A stretch of 64,000 bases of DNA. It comes from DASPWW01 sp963756745 (GTDB taxonomy: Bacteria; Actinomycetota; Thermoleophilia; Solirubrobacterales; 70-9). The notes beneath the pieces were generated by a model. That model was not told where the DNA came from and did not search any database. It saw nothing but the letters and a program-made list of their open reading frames with translations. How positions within the stretch are numbered: the stretch's first letter is position 1; each line of letters begins with the position of its first letter. The stretch covers positions 248,001-312,000 of the forward strand of contig CAVWOU010000010.1 of NCBI GenBank assembly GCA_963756745.1, written 5' to 3'. The position numbers were made by a program, and so were the translations under genes. This document shows, one piece after another, positions 7,837-16,175 of the stretch.

Positions 7837-9048
7837 ATCACGGGCCCCGCCGAGGCAACGAGCACGCGGGATCGGATCGCCGAGCGGCTGGCGGAGGCGC
7901 GCGAGCGAACACTTCTTCTGATCGAGCCGCTCACCGAGGAGCAGCTCAACCGGGCCTACTCGCCGATCCTCAGCCCCTTGATCTGGGACCTCGGCCACAT
8001 CGCGAACTTCGAGGAGCTGTGGCTCGTGCAGCGGATCGGCGGCCGCGAGCCGCTGCGCGGCGAGCTCGGCCGCTTCTACGACGCGATCGAGAACCCGCGT
8101 TCGACGCGCGGCGAGCTGCCGATCCTGAAGGGAGACGAGGTCATCCCCTACCTCGAGCAGGTCCGTGAGCGGACGCTCGAGGTGCTCGATGAGGTCGATC
8201 TCTCCTCCGAGGACGCGCTTGTACGAGACGGGTTCGTCTACGAGATGCTGCTCGCCCACGAGCACCAGCACAACGAGACGATGCTCCAGCTCATCCAGAT
8301 GGTGGAGTCCTACGAGCCGGTCGAGCGCGACGACGGCCCGGGCGCGGACCCGGCGCCGGACGGCTCCGAGATGGTGCCGGTCGAGGGAGGCGAGGTCGAG
8401 ATCGGCGCAGGGCCGGAGGGGTTCGCGTACGACAACGAGCGTCCCCGGCACACGGTCGAGCTCGAGCCGTTCTCGATCGACCGCACTCCGGTCACCAACG
8501 CGTCGTTCGCGGAGTTCATCGCCGACACCGGCGCCGACCCGCCGATGTACTGGGAGCCCGACGGCGAGGGTGGCTGGGCGCGCACCACCATGGGTCGGAC
8601 GGACGCCGTCGACGCGGCCCAGCCGGTGATCCACGTGTCGTGGCACCAGGCCGACGCGTTCGCGCGCTGGGCTGGGAAGCGCCTGCCGACCGAGTTCGAG
8701 TGGGAGGCGGCCGCGCGCGGCGCGGACCGCGATCGCGCCAACCTCGACCAGCTCGCGTTCGGCTGCGCTCCCGCCGGCGCGTACGCCGACGCGCCCTCCG
8801 AGTGCGGCGCGACGCAGATGCTCGGCGACGTGTGGGAGTGGACCTCGTCGGACTTCCTCGGCTACCCCGGCTTCCAGCCGTTCCCCTACCCGGAGTACTC
8901 CGAGGTGTTCTTCGGCGACGAGTACAAGGTGCTGCGCGGTGGCGCGTGGGCGACGCGGCGCAACGTGATCCGGCCTTCGTTCCGGAACTGGGACTACGCC
9001 AAGCGGAGCCAGATCTTCGCCGGCTTTCGGTGCGCCAAGGACGACTGA
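7837..9048 (+). CDS. egtB: Ergothioneine sulfoxide synthase EgtB (non-canonical start)
   Basis: The protein joins gamma-glutamylcysteine or cysteine to hercynine using iron and O2. An N-terminal DinB-like domain carries the iron-binding histidines (LSPLIWDLGHIANFEELW and LLAHEHQHNETM) and a C-terminal FGE-sulfatase domain runs from MVPVEGGEVEIGAG to FRNWDYAKRSQIFAGFRCAK. The family N-terminus (DRIAERLAEARERTLLLIEP) lies upstream of the first TTG (7978), yet no ATG, GTG or TTG exists between the stop at 7825-7827 and that region. ATC 7837 would give MTGPAEATSTRDRIAERL, a normal start. Starting at TTG 7978 would delete the first helix. egtD follows 2 bases after the stop. Confidence 0.88.
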   Translation: MTGPAEATSTRDRIAERLAEARERTLLLIEPLTEEQLNRAYSPILSPLIWDLGHIANFEELWLVQRIGGREPLRGELGRFYDAIENPRSTRGELPILKGDEVIPYLEQVRERTLEVLDEVDLSSEDALVRDGFVYEMLLAHEHQHNETMLQLIQMVESYEPVERDDGPGADPAPDGSEMVPVEGGEVEIGAGPEGFAYDNERPRHTVELEPFSIDRTPVTNASFAEFIADTGADPPMYWEPDGEGGWARTTMGRTDAVDAAQPVIHVSWHQADAFARWAGKRLPTEFEWEAAARGADRDRANLDQLAFGCAPAGAYADAPSECGATQMLGDVWEWTSSDFLGYPGFQPFPYPEYSEVFFGDEYKVLRGGAWATRRNVIRPSFRNWDYAKRSQIFAGFRCAKDD

Positions 9049-9050
9049 TC

Positions 9051-10043
9051 GTGGTCGAGCCGCCCGCCGTAACGGAGGGAATCGCCGTCGACGTCCACCT
9101 GCCCGAGGGCGGTCCGCTGTCGGGGATCGCGGCGGACGTGCGAATGGGCCTGTCTGCGCCGTTCAAGGAGCTGCCGCCGAAGTACTTCTACGACGAGCGC
9201 GGCTCGCAGCTCTTCGAGCGGATCACCGAGCTCCCCGAGTACTACCCGACGCGCGCCGAGCGCGCGATTCTCGACGCGCGCGCTGAGGAGATCATCGAGA
9301 CCGCCGGCACCTCGATCCTGATCGAGCTCGGATCCGGCTCGGCGGCCAAGACCCGCTGCCTGTTCGACGCGATGAGCGCTGCCGGGGCGCTCGAGGCCTA
9401 CGTCCCGGTCGACATATCCGAGGAGATAACCCGCGAGACGGCGGCCCGGCTGAAGGGCGAGTACGACGGGCTTCGGGTACACGGCGTCGTGTGCGACTAC
9501 GAGACCCACCTCGAGCGACTCCCTCGCGAGCCGGGTGGCCTGATCGCGTTCCTCGGGGGCACGATCGGGAACTTCCACCCCAACGTGCGGCGCTCGTTTC
9601 TCGCCCGGATCGCATCGCTGATGTACCCCGAGGATCGCTTCCTGCTCGGAACCGACTTGGTGAAGGACCGCGCGCGACTCGAGGCCGCCTACAACGACTC
9701 GGCCGGGGTCACCTCGGAGTTCAACAAGAACGTGCTCCTGGTGCTCAACCGCGAGCTCGACGCCGACTTCGATCCATCCGCGTTCGCCCATCGGGCGTTC
9801 TGGGACGACGTGAACTTGTGGATCGACGTAAGGCTGCGCTCACTCACCGACCAGACTGTGACGATTCCCGCGATCGCGATGGAGGTCGAGTTCGCGGCGG
9901 GTGAGGAGATGCGGACCGAGATATCGGCGAAGTTCACGCGCGAGCAACTCGAGGCGATCTACTGCGAGGCAGGGCTCGAGATCGTCGAATGGTGGACCGA
10001 CCCCGAGGACCTGTTCGCGCTCAGCCTCGCCCGAGCGCTCTAG
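9051..10043 (+). CDS. egtD: L-histidine N-alpha-methyltransferase EgtD
   Basis: A 330-residue SAM-dependent enzyme that trimethylates histidine to hercynine, the substrate of EgtB. Visible features are LPPKYFYDERGSQLFERITE, ELPEYYPTRAE, the SAM loop IELGSGSAAKTR, FLGGTIGNFHP and DLVKDRARLEAAYND, all characteristic of EgtD/DUF2260 proteins. GTG 9051 follows the egtB stop by 2 bases. The window has no egtA, egtC or egtE; many ergothioneine producers keep those elsewhere or use other enzymes. The stop overlaps the end of the convergent LLM gene by four bases. Confidence 0.95.
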   Translation: MVEPPAVTEGIAVDVHLPEGGPLSGIAADVRMGLSAPFKELPPKYFYDERGSQLFERITELPEYYPTRAERAILDARAEEIIETAGTSILIELGSGSAAKTRCLFDAMSAAGALEAYVPVDISEEITRETAARLKGEYDGLRVHGVVCDYETHLERLPREPGGLIAFLGGTIGNFHPNVRRSFLARIASLMYPEDRFLLGTDLVKDRARLEAAYNDSAGVTSEFNKNVLLVLNRELDADFDPSAFAHRAFWDDVNLWIDVRLRSLTDQTVTIPAIAMEVEFAAGEEMRTEISAKFTREQLEAIYCEAGLEIVEWWTDPEDLFALSLARAL

Positions 10044-10975
10044 GGCGCAAGCGCGTCGATCAACTCGGCGAACCGATCCGGGCTCGTGACCGGGGTGAGT
10101 ATCGGGAGCGTGATGCCGCCGTCGACGAACCGGCCGAGCCGCTCCTTCATCTCACCCGGCTCGCCGAAGATGAAGATGTCCTCGATCACGTCCCAAGGGG
10201 CGGCGGCGGTAGCGGCGTCCCGGTCCTTGCGATTCCACGCCGCGACCATCTCGTCGATCTGCTCGCCGTACCCGAGCCAGCGGAAGAACGCCTCGTAGAA
10301 CGGCACCGTCGCATAGGACGCGAACATCCACCGCGCCACAGGCTCGACCTGCTCGCGGGGGCCGGGGAGGCAGAAGAACCGGCATAGGAGCTCGAAGCCC
10401 TCGGGCGCCCCGGCAAGCGCTTCCTTGACCTTTGGCAGGGCGGCCAGCGGGAGGAAGTTGGTGAAAGCGCCGTCGCCCTTCTCGACCGCGAGCGCGAGCA
10501 TCCTCCCGCGCAGCGCGGCGACGATGATCGGGATCGGCTCCGCAGGCGGCCGCTCGAGCTTGAATCCGCCGTCCGCGCGACCTCCAGCGAACACCGCGCG
10601 CATGAAGTCGATCGTCTCGGACATCTTGCTGACCGGTCGCTCCAGCGTCATCCGGTTCCAGCCCTCGACGATCCGATCCGACGAGGCCCCGATCCCGAGC
10701 GCAAACCGGCCCCCGCTCGCGTCGGCGAGCGCCGCGGCCTGCTGGGCGAGCAGCGCCGGGCCGCGCGTGTAGACGCCGACGACGCCCGTCCCCAACCGCA
10801 CGCGCTCGGTCCACGCGGCGGCGAGCGCGAGTGGAGTGAACCCGTCGGGGCCCTGCGTCTCGCCAGACCACAGGTCGGTGTATCCGGCCGCCTCGGCGTG
10901 CCGCACGTGCTCCTCGTGCTCGGCCAGCGAGAGCATCGGAAGCGGCACAGTGAGGCCCCAGCGGCGATCGCTCAT
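10040..10975 (-). CDS. LLM-class (F420-type) flavin-dependent oxidoreductase
   Basis: A 311-residue TIM-barrel luciferase-like protein. It has WGLTVPLPMLSLAEHEEHVR, DLWSGETQGPDGFTPLALAA, RVRLGTGVVGVYTRGPALLA, GRFALGIGASSDRIVEGWN and PIPIIVAALRGRMLALAVEK. The LGTGV and GRF-LGIGAS patterns are those of F420-dependent actinobacterial LLM proteins rather than FMN luciferases, but cofactor choice is inferred. ATG 10975 (MSDRRWGL) is preferred over in-frame codons further upstream because homologues begin immediately before WGLTVP. The substrate is unknown. Confidence 0.9.
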   Translation of the reverse strand: MSDRRWGLTVPLPMLSLAEHEEHVRHAEAAGYTDLWSGETQGPDGFTPLALAAAWTERVRLGTGVVGVYTRGPALLAQQAAALADASGGRFALGIGASSDRIVEGWNRMTLERPVSKMSETIDFMRAVFAGGRADGGFKLERPPAEPIPIIVAALRGRMLALAVEKGDGAFTNFLPLAALPKVKEALAGAPEGFELLCRFFCLPGPREQVEPVARWMFASYATVPFYEAFFRWLGYGEQIDEMVAAWNRKDRDAATAAAPWDVIEDIFIFGEPGEMKERLGRFVDGGITLPILTPVTSPDRFAELIDALAP

Positions 10976-11113
10976 CGCATCAATTTGTTTCGTGCGCGGC
11001 CCAGCATCAACTTCCCCGCCCGCCCACACCCGTGTTGAGCCGCGCACTCACTTGGCGCGCGACCCTACCAGGGCCAGTGGAATGCACGCGTGAGCTGGGA
11101 TAAGCTCGCCGCG

Positions 11114-11608
11114 ATGGACTTCTCCCGCCTCGATCAGCGGAGGACGATCATCGGCGGGATCGCGGCGATCCTGCTCGTGGTCAGCGTCCTGTTCCTTCCC
11201 TGGTTCTCCCTCACCGACGTCCCGGAGCGTGCGGAGCAGGGGGCGTGGTTGTGCGGCGAGAACGAGTTCAGCTGCACCGGCTTCGAGACCTTCCCGATCC
11301 TCCGCTGGCTGCTGCTCGCCTCCGCGCTGGCGCCGGCGATCCTCGCCTGGGTCATCGTTCGCGGCCACGAGCTCAGCTGGCAGCCCGGCGAGCTGACGAT
11401 GGTCGTCGGGTTCGCGGCGATGGTCCTGATCTTCTACAACGGCATCATCGATCGCCCGTCGCCCGACCAGGGACTTGAGTTCGGGATCGGCCTCGACTAC
11501 GGGTACTGGATCGCGCTTCTCAGCTCGGTTGTGATCGCGGGCGTCGCCTTCATGCGCTCGCTGGTCACCGCCAACCGCGAGCGCAAGGCGCCAGGGACCG
11601 TCGGCTAG
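11114..11608 (+). CDS. Four-helix membrane protein, unknown function
   Basis: A 164-residue protein with four hydrophobic segments (about residues 12-32, 55-78, 88-102 and 128-148). The loop after helix 1 contains a Cys pair (WLCGENEFSCTGFETFPILRW) facing outward. An in-frame GTG at 11090 would add eight residues; ATG 11114 is chosen because the preceding DNA (gggataagct) looks like a -10 element or leader. It precedes glpX by 10 bases and is probably co-transcribed with it. No family is recognised. Confidence 0.7.
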   Translation: MDFSRLDQRRTIIGGIAAILLVVSVLFLPWFSLTDVPERAEQGAWLCGENEFSCTGFETFPILRWLLLASALAPAILAWVIVRGHELSWQPGELTMVVGFAAMVLIFYNGIIDRPSPDQGLEFGIGLDYGYWIALLSSVVIAGVAFMRSLVTANRERKAPGTVG

Positions 11609-11618
11609 GGCGCTCGCC

Positions 11619-12653
11619 ATGGCCGACGATCCCGGCAGCGGGGTGATCTCCCACGAGGTTCGCTCGGGAGAGAAGCCCGACCGAAACCTCGCGCTCGAGC
11701 TCGTTCGTGTGACCGAGGCGGCCGCCCTCGCCTCGGCGCGGTGGGTCGGCCGCGGCGAGAAGGAGTCGGCGGACCAGGCGGCCGTCGACGCGATGCGGCT
11801 GATGCTCGACACAGTGCCGATGGACGGAATCGTCGTGATCGGGGAGGGAGAGAAGGACGAGGCCCCGATGCTCTACAACGGCGAGCGGATCGGCGACGGG
11901 AGCCCGCCCGAGGTCGACATCGCGGTCGACCCGCTCGAGGGCACTCGGCTCACGGCGCAGGGCCAGCCGGCGGCGCTGTCGGTGATCGCGCTCGCCGAGC
12001 GCGGGACGATGTTCGACCCCGGCCCGTGCGTGTACATGGAGAAGATCGCCGGCGGGCCCGCGATCGCCGACTGCCTCAGCCTCGAGGATCCGCTGTCGGA
12101 GGTGATCCGGCGCGTCGCAGATCGCAAGCGGACCGATCCCGGCGACGTGACGATCATCATGCTCGACCGATCGCGCCACGAGGACGCCGTGAAGGAGATT
12201 CGCGAGGCCGGCGCGCGGATCCGGTTCATCACCGACGGCGACGTGTCGGCCGCGCTGCTCGCCGTGTCCGAGAGCGGGAGCGTGGACATGCTGTGGGGGA
12301 TCGGCGGGACCCCGGAAGGCGTGCTGTCGGCGGCGTCGATCAAGTGCCTCGGCGGGCAGCTGCTGGGCCGGCTGTGGCCGCGCGACGACGACGAGCGCCG
12401 GGCGGCGATCGACGCCGGCTACGACCTCGACAAGGTGCTCGATGTCGACGACCTGGTCGGCGGCAACGACGTCTTCTTCGCGGCCACCGGGGTAACCGAC
12501 GGCGACGCGCTACAGGGCGTCCGCTACCTCGGCGACGGCCACGCGACGACCGACTCGCTGGTGATGCGCTCGCGGTCGGGGACCGTCCGCGAGGTGAAAG
12601 CCCGCCACGACCGCCCCAAGCTGCGGGAGGTCACGGGCGGGCGGTACGGGTAG
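11619..12653 (+). CDS. glpX: Class II fructose-1,6-bisphosphatase
   Basis: A 344-residue GlpX-type FBPase of gluconeogenesis. Metal- and substrate-binding motifs are VVIGEGEKDEAPMLYNGERI, DIAVDPLEGTRLTA, ITDGDVSAALLAV, MLWGIGGTPEGVLSAASIKC and the C-terminal HATTDSLVMRSRSGTVRE. It hydrolyses fructose-1,6-bisphosphate to fructose-6-phosphate with divalent metal. ATG 11619 and length are typical for actinobacterial GlpX. A stem-loop at 12712-12763 follows. Confidence 0.96.
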   Translation: MADDPGSGVISHEVRSGEKPDRNLALELVRVTEAAALASARWVGRGEKESADQAAVDAMRLMLDTVPMDGIVVIGEGEKDEAPMLYNGERIGDGSPPEVDIAVDPLEGTRLTAQGQPAALSVIALAERGTMFDPGPCVYMEKIAGGPAIADCLSLEDPLSEVIRRVADRKRTDPGDVTIIMLDRSRHEDAVKEIREAGARIRFITDGDVSAALLAVSESGSVDMLWGIGGTPEGVLSAASIKCLGGQLLGRLWPRDDDERRAAIDAGYDLDKVLDVDDLVGGNDVFFAATGVTDGDALQGVRYLGDGHATTDSLVMRSRSGTVREVKARHDRPKLREVTGGRYG

Positions 12654-12711
12654 GCCCGCAGGGGCTATCGGCTCCTAAACGGCGGCAAGGAGGGAGGAGG
12701 ACCGGAAGGCC

Positions 12712-12763
12712 CTGCAAACCCCCCATTGGTGGCGGTTCGCTTCGGCGGATGGGGAGTTTGCAG
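12712..12763. terminator. Stem-loop between convergent glpX and yihY
   Basis: CTGCAAACC-CCCCAT (12712-12726) pairs with ATGGGG-AGTTTGCAG (12749-12763), about 14 bp with one mismatch. The 22-base centre is itself GC-rich and could fold. It sits in the 180-bp gap between two convergent genes, where a shared terminator is expected; there is no strong T-run. Confidence 0.5.
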
Positions 12764-12833
12764 CGAATACGGCCGTTAAGTCCCCACTGGAGCTCCGGCG
12801 ACAATCGATTGGGAACTGTGCAGGATCTGCGTC

Positions 12834-13781
12834 CTACCCAGCCGTCGTTGCATCGGCGCCTTGCGAACCGGCCTGAACCTCCCCCAGTGTCCCCGTGTCG
12901 TGCAGCTCGTAGCGCAACGCGTTGATCACCGCGCCCGCGAGCAGTGCGAGGCTGAGGAGGTAGAACCAGATCAGCGCGATGACGAGGAAGCCGATCGCGC
13001 CACCGAACTCGTTGATCCCGGAGATCTCGTGCAAGTAGATCGGGAACGCGAAGTTGGCGATCCCCGCGGTAGCGGTGAGAAAGAGCGCTCCGGGCCACAC
13101 GCCCCGCCACGGCAGGTGCCCCTTGGGGACGAGCCAGTAGATCGCGCACGCGAGCAGGAACGTGACCGCGACGGCGACCGCGACCAGGATCGCGTTCTCG
13201 AGCCCGCCGAGCCCGCCGAGCCCGAACGGCAGGTTCTCGGCGCTCGAGATCAGCATTCCCTCGAACGTCGGGAGCGCGATCGTGGCGGCCAGGAACAGCA
13301 CCGACACGACGAGCATCCCGAGCGCCCACCGCTTCTGCTCGACCCATCCGCGGCATTCGACGTGGTAGATGCGGCAGAAGGCGGTGTCCATCGCGCCCCA
13401 GAACGAGGTCCCGACCCACAGCGCGCCGATCGCGGCGGCGACGCCGATCGTGGTCGAGCTCTCGCGGATACGGTCGAGGATCCGCTCCAGCGTCGCCTCC
13501 TCGGCGGCCGGGAACAGCCGCTGGAGATCGAGCAGGATGTTCGTCTGCGCGTCGGGGCTCGCGAGGACCTGCCCGACGATGAACAGGATCAGGAGCGCGA
13601 ACGGGAACAGCGCGAACAGCAGGTTGTACGCGACCATTCCCGCGAGCCCGGTGACGTTCTCGCGATACGCGCGATCCCAGAACGCCCGCAGGTAGCCCGT
13701 CCCCGAGACCCCGTTCGGTCGCGCAGTCGCCGTCAACGGAGTGTGGGCCTGCTCACACAACCGCAACTCACACCGCCGCAC
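12834..13781 (-). CDS. YihY/virulence factor BrkB-family membrane protein
   Basis: A 315-residue protein with about six membrane helices. Family signatures are FWDRAYRENVTGLAGMVAYN, LFALFPFALLILFIVG, LWVGTSFWGAMDTAFCRIYH, KRWALGMLVVSVLFLAATI, YWLVPKGHLPWRGVWPGALF and GGAIGFLVIALIWFYLLSLA. The family was once called ribonuclease BN but is now regarded as transporters or membrane proteins of unknown role. The first ~25 residues are not family-like, so translation may begin downstream of ATG 13781 (for example near residue 24). It diverges from rpoD. Confidence 0.9.
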   Translation of the reverse strand: MRRCELRLCEQAHTPLTATARPNGVSGTGYLRAFWDRAYRENVTGLAGMVAYNLLFALFPFALLILFIVGQVLASPDAQTNILLDLQRLFPAAEEATLERILDRIRESSTTIGVAAAIGALWVGTSFWGAMDTAFCRIYHVECRGWVEQKRWALGMLVVSVLFLAATIALPTFEGMLISSAENLPFGLGGLGGLENAILVAVAVAVTFLLACAIYWLVPKGHLPWRGVWPGALFLTATAGIANFAFPIYLHEISGINEFGGAIGFLVIALIWFYLLSLALLAGAVINALRYELHDTGTLGEVQAGSQGADATTAG

Positions 13782-13811
13782 ACGGTTTTGCAGCGTACGG
13801 AGTCTCCCTGC

Positions 13812-13840
13812 TTGACTTCAAAAAATATAGCGACTAACAT
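13812..13840 (+). promoter_or_regulatory. Strong sigma-70-type promoter upstream of rpoD
   Basis: TTGACT (13812-13817) and TAACAT (13835-13840) are separated by exactly 17 bases, in the most AT-rich patch of the neighbourhood (caaaaaatatag). It faces rpoD and would start transcription near 13847, leaving a leader of about 190 bases. Confidence 0.75.
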
Positions 13841-13846
13841 GGCCTC

Positions 13847-13934
13847 AGGATTCCGAACAGGCGTTTGAACGAGCCTTACGCCGGGCAGCACCCCGGCAAC
13901 AGCGGAGACTCGCGGACCCGAGGGTCCGCGTTTT
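13847..13934 (+). ncRNA. Candidate structured leader or small RNA ending in an intrinsic terminator
   Basis: Just after the promoter, two mutually exclusive stems are possible: GGCGT 13860-13864/ACGCC 13878-13882 and GCCGGG 13880-13885/CCCGGC 13892-13897. They are followed by a perfect 9-bp hairpin CGCGGACCC/GGGTCCGCG (13911-13930) and TTTTG. No gene ends upstream on this strand, so a terminator here implies either attenuation of rpoD or a free ~88-nt RNA. No known RNA family is recognised. Confidence 0.45.
13911..13934 (+). terminator. Rho-independent terminator in the rpoD leader
   Basis: Nine perfect GC-rich base pairs with a minimal loop at 13911-13930, followed by TTTT. It lies about 100 bases before the rpoD start and downstream of the rpoD promoter, so it probably acts as an attenuator or ends a short RNA. 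Confidence 0.6.
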
Positions 13935-14036
13935 GTCGCCGCGGGACGGCCGGCAGGGCGGTGGGGGCTCAAGTTATCGCGCCCCACGCACCGATAACAG
14001 CACTGGACACAACCGAGACGAGGACGAGAACAGCGG

Positions 14037-15147
14037 ATGCTAGTTGGTGAGCTACAGGAGCTCGAAGAGGTAAAGACCCTGCTGACGAAGGGTCAGCAGG
14101 TCGGAGTACTGGCGTATGGCGAGGTCGCCTCGGCGCTCTCCGAGGTCGACGTCGACGAATCCGACATCGAGGAGCTCTACGGGCACTTCGAGCGCTCCGG
14201 CATCGAGCTCGTGGAGGACGTCGACCCGGCCCAGACCTCGCACCCCGAGGCCGCCCCAGAGCCCGCCGGCAAGCGCGGGCGGCGTCGCAAGCAGGCGACG
14301 GCGCTCGACCTGAAGCCGGACATGACGACCGACTCCTTGCAGCTCTTCCTCAAGGACATCGGCAAGGTGCGGCTTGCTGACCGCGCAGGAGGAGGTCGAC
14401 CTCGCGAAGCGGATCGAGCGCGGCGATCTCGACGCGAAGCAGAAGATGGTCGAGTCGAACCTGCGGCTCGTGGTCTCGATCGCGAAGAACTACCGCAACC
14501 AGGGCCTGCCGTTCCTCGACCTGATCCAGGAGGGGACGCTGGGCCTGGTCCGCGCGGCGGAGAAGTTCGACTACCGCAAGGGGTTCAAGTTCTCCACCTA
14601 CGCGACGTGGTGGATCCGCCAGGCGATCGCGCGCGCCCTCGCCGACAAGGCGCGCACGATCCGGATCCCCGTCCATGTCGTCGAGAAGCTGAACAAGATC
14701 GGCCGCGCCGAGCGCAAGCTCGTCACCGAGCTGGGCCGCGAGCCCACCCCGGATGAGATCGCCGAGGTGACCGGGATCGAGCCCGACGAGGTCGACTCGA
14801 TCAAGCGCTCCGCGCAGGCGCCCGTCTCGCTCGAGAAGCCGGTCGGCGACGAGGAGGAGTCGGAGTTCGGCCAGTTCATCGCCGACGAGAAGGCGGAGTC
14901 GCCCTACGAGCGCGCGGCGGACATCCTCACCAAGGAGGCGCTGCGCGAGGCGCTCGAGAACCTCTCCTACCGCGAGCGGCGTGTGCTCGAGCTGCGCTAC
15001 GGGCTCGGCGGCGAGCATCCGCGCACGCTCGACGAGGTCGGCAGGACCTTCAACGTCACCCGCGAGCGAATCCGTCAGATCGAGAACCAGTCCCTGAAGA
15101 AGCTTCAGTCGCTCGCCGAAGCTCAGAAGCTGCGCGAAGTCGCGTAG
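14037..15147 (+). CDS. rpoD: Primary RNA polymerase sigma factor (one-base frame change in the middle)
   Basis: A 369-residue sigma-70 after correction. The first part (14037 to about 14372) has region 1.1 and region 1.2, ending DSLQLFLKDIGKVRL. The second part continues one base out of frame with LTAQEEVDLAKRIERGD, region 2 (EKFDYRKGFKFSTYATWWIR), region 3, and region 4 (LSYRERRVLELRYGLGGEHP, RERIRQIENQSLKKLQ). At the junction cggcttgctgacc, removing one base restores VRLLTAQEE, the universal sequence. An essential gene cannot be broken here, so an extra base in the assembly is the likely cause. ATG 14037 follows a purine-rich site. Confidence 0.93.
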
Positions 15148-15160
15148 CGAGGAATCCGAG

Positions 15161-15523
15161 ATAGACACCGCGACCAAAGCAGGATCGGCGGCGCAGTGGA
15201 CCTGCGCCCGCTGCAAGATGACCAGCAGGTGGGTCAACGGCCTCGTCGACGACGCCGCGGCGCCGCCCAACTGGCTCACCGATGAAGACGGGAACCATTT
15301 CTGCCTCGCCTGCCGCCGCGAGCGCGCCGTCGAGATGGCGCTTGCCGAGGCCGGCGAGCTCGGGACCGAAGCGCGCGCCAAGCTGCGCTCCGCCGCGGTG
15401 GTCGAGTTCGAGATCGAGCGTAACCCGGAGCGCCCCGAAGGTGAGATCGCGCGCGCCGCGCACACCTCGATCGGCGCCGTGCGCAAGGTGCGCAGGCAGC
15501 TCCAGGACTCCTCGGCCGGCTGA
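15161..15523 (+). CDS. Small zinc-ribbon protein downstream of rpoD (ATA start likely)
   Basis: About 120 residues. A zinc-ribbon is formed by CARC near the N-terminus and CLAC (HFCLACRRERAVEM) about 35 residues later. The C-terminal part, EGEIARAAHTSIGAVRKVRR, looks like a small helix-turn-helix. ATG 15218 lies inside the ribbon, after the first CxxC, so the start must be earlier, but no ATG, GTG or TTG exists between the rpoD stop and there. ATA 15161 has GAGG eight bases upstream and gives MDTATKAGSAAQWTCARC. The close spacing implies co-transcription with rpoD. Function is unknown; a transcription-related role is inferred from domain and position. Confidence 0.72.
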   Translation: MDTATKAGSAAQWTCARCKMTSRWVNGLVDDAAAPPNWLTDEDGNHFCLACRRERAVEMALAEAGELGTEARAKLRSAAVVEFEIERNPERPEGEIARAAHTSIGAVRKVRRQLQDSSAG

Positions 15524-15538
15524 GCGCCGGCGCCCGAA

Positions 15539-16018
15539 TCAGCGCTTAAGCCCCTCCTCGGGGGTCGAAAACAGGCGCTCCGCGTTGTCGTTTAGGTGGT
15601 CGAATCCATCCACGAGCTGGGCGGCGACGCGCCATTCGGGCTTGCCAGCGGATCGGCGCAGGATCCAAGTGTGAAACGTCCAGCCGGTGAACTCGTCGCT
15701 CGTCGGCGACGGTGGCTCCCAGCGTCTGAGGAAGAACTCGAGCCGCGTCTTCACCTCGACCCCGTCGTCCGAGCGCGCGGCGACGTCGAGCACGTCCTTG
15801 ACCTCGTGGCGCTCGTCGAAGAAGCCCTCGCGCTGGGAGAGGAAATCGCGCAGCCCGTCGAGGCCCTTCCAAATGTGTCCTCCGACGAACCCGGTCTCGA
15901 AGTCGTCGGTGAGGATCTGCGACATCATCTCCTCGGCACTCACGTGCCTTTGCAACAGGCCGAGGTACGCGGCGAGCGTGTCTCGGATCTGCTCCTGGCT
16001 CGGGGGTGCATCGCTCAC
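15539..16018 (-). CDS. NTF2/SnoaL-like protein
   Basis: A 159-residue single-domain protein with the alpha+beta-barrel NTF2 pattern: helices IRDTLAAYLGLLQRHVSAEE, then ILTDDFETGFVGGHIWKGLD, and beta strands EVKTRLEFFLRRWEPPSP, EFTGWTFHTWILRRS and EWRVAAQLVDGFDHLND. Such proteins are small-molecule-binding folds or polyketide cyclase-like enzymes; catalytic residues cannot be assigned. It is divergent from the HxlR-type regulator, which may control it. Confidence 0.8.
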   Translation of the reverse strand: MSDAPPSQEQIRDTLAAYLGLLQRHVSAEEMMSQILTDDFETGFVGGHIWKGLDGLRDFLSQREGFFDERHEVKDVLDVAARSDDGVEVKTRLEFFLRRWEPPSPTSDEFTGWTFHTWILRRSAGKPEWRVAAQLVDGFDHLNDNAERLFSTPEEGLKR

Positions 16019-16112
16019 GGCGGACTCCTTCCCGGGATCGCGGGTCGAGGGGGCGGCGACACGCTAGCGGCGAATCGCGTCCCGCCTATGCTTCAGTTCG
16101 TAAAGCTTTGGC

Positions 16113-16118
16113 TATACT
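16113..16118 (+). promoter_or_regulatory. -10 element of the HxlR-regulator promoter
   Basis: TATACT at 16113-16118 in a locally AT-rich stretch (cgtaaagctttggctatactgg), about 55 bases before the HxlR-family gene. A clear -35 is not visible; an imperfect inverted AAAGCTTT just upstream could be the regulator's own site. Confidence 0.5.
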
Positions 16119-16175
16119 GGCCTCTGCGGCTTTCGGCACGTCCGCCGGAGGGCGTTTGAAGGCAACAGCTTGACC

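Noticed and set aside
14037..15147. Two separate sigma factor genes instead of one rpoD
   Set aside because: The halves join exactly at a universally conserved motif and differ only by one base.
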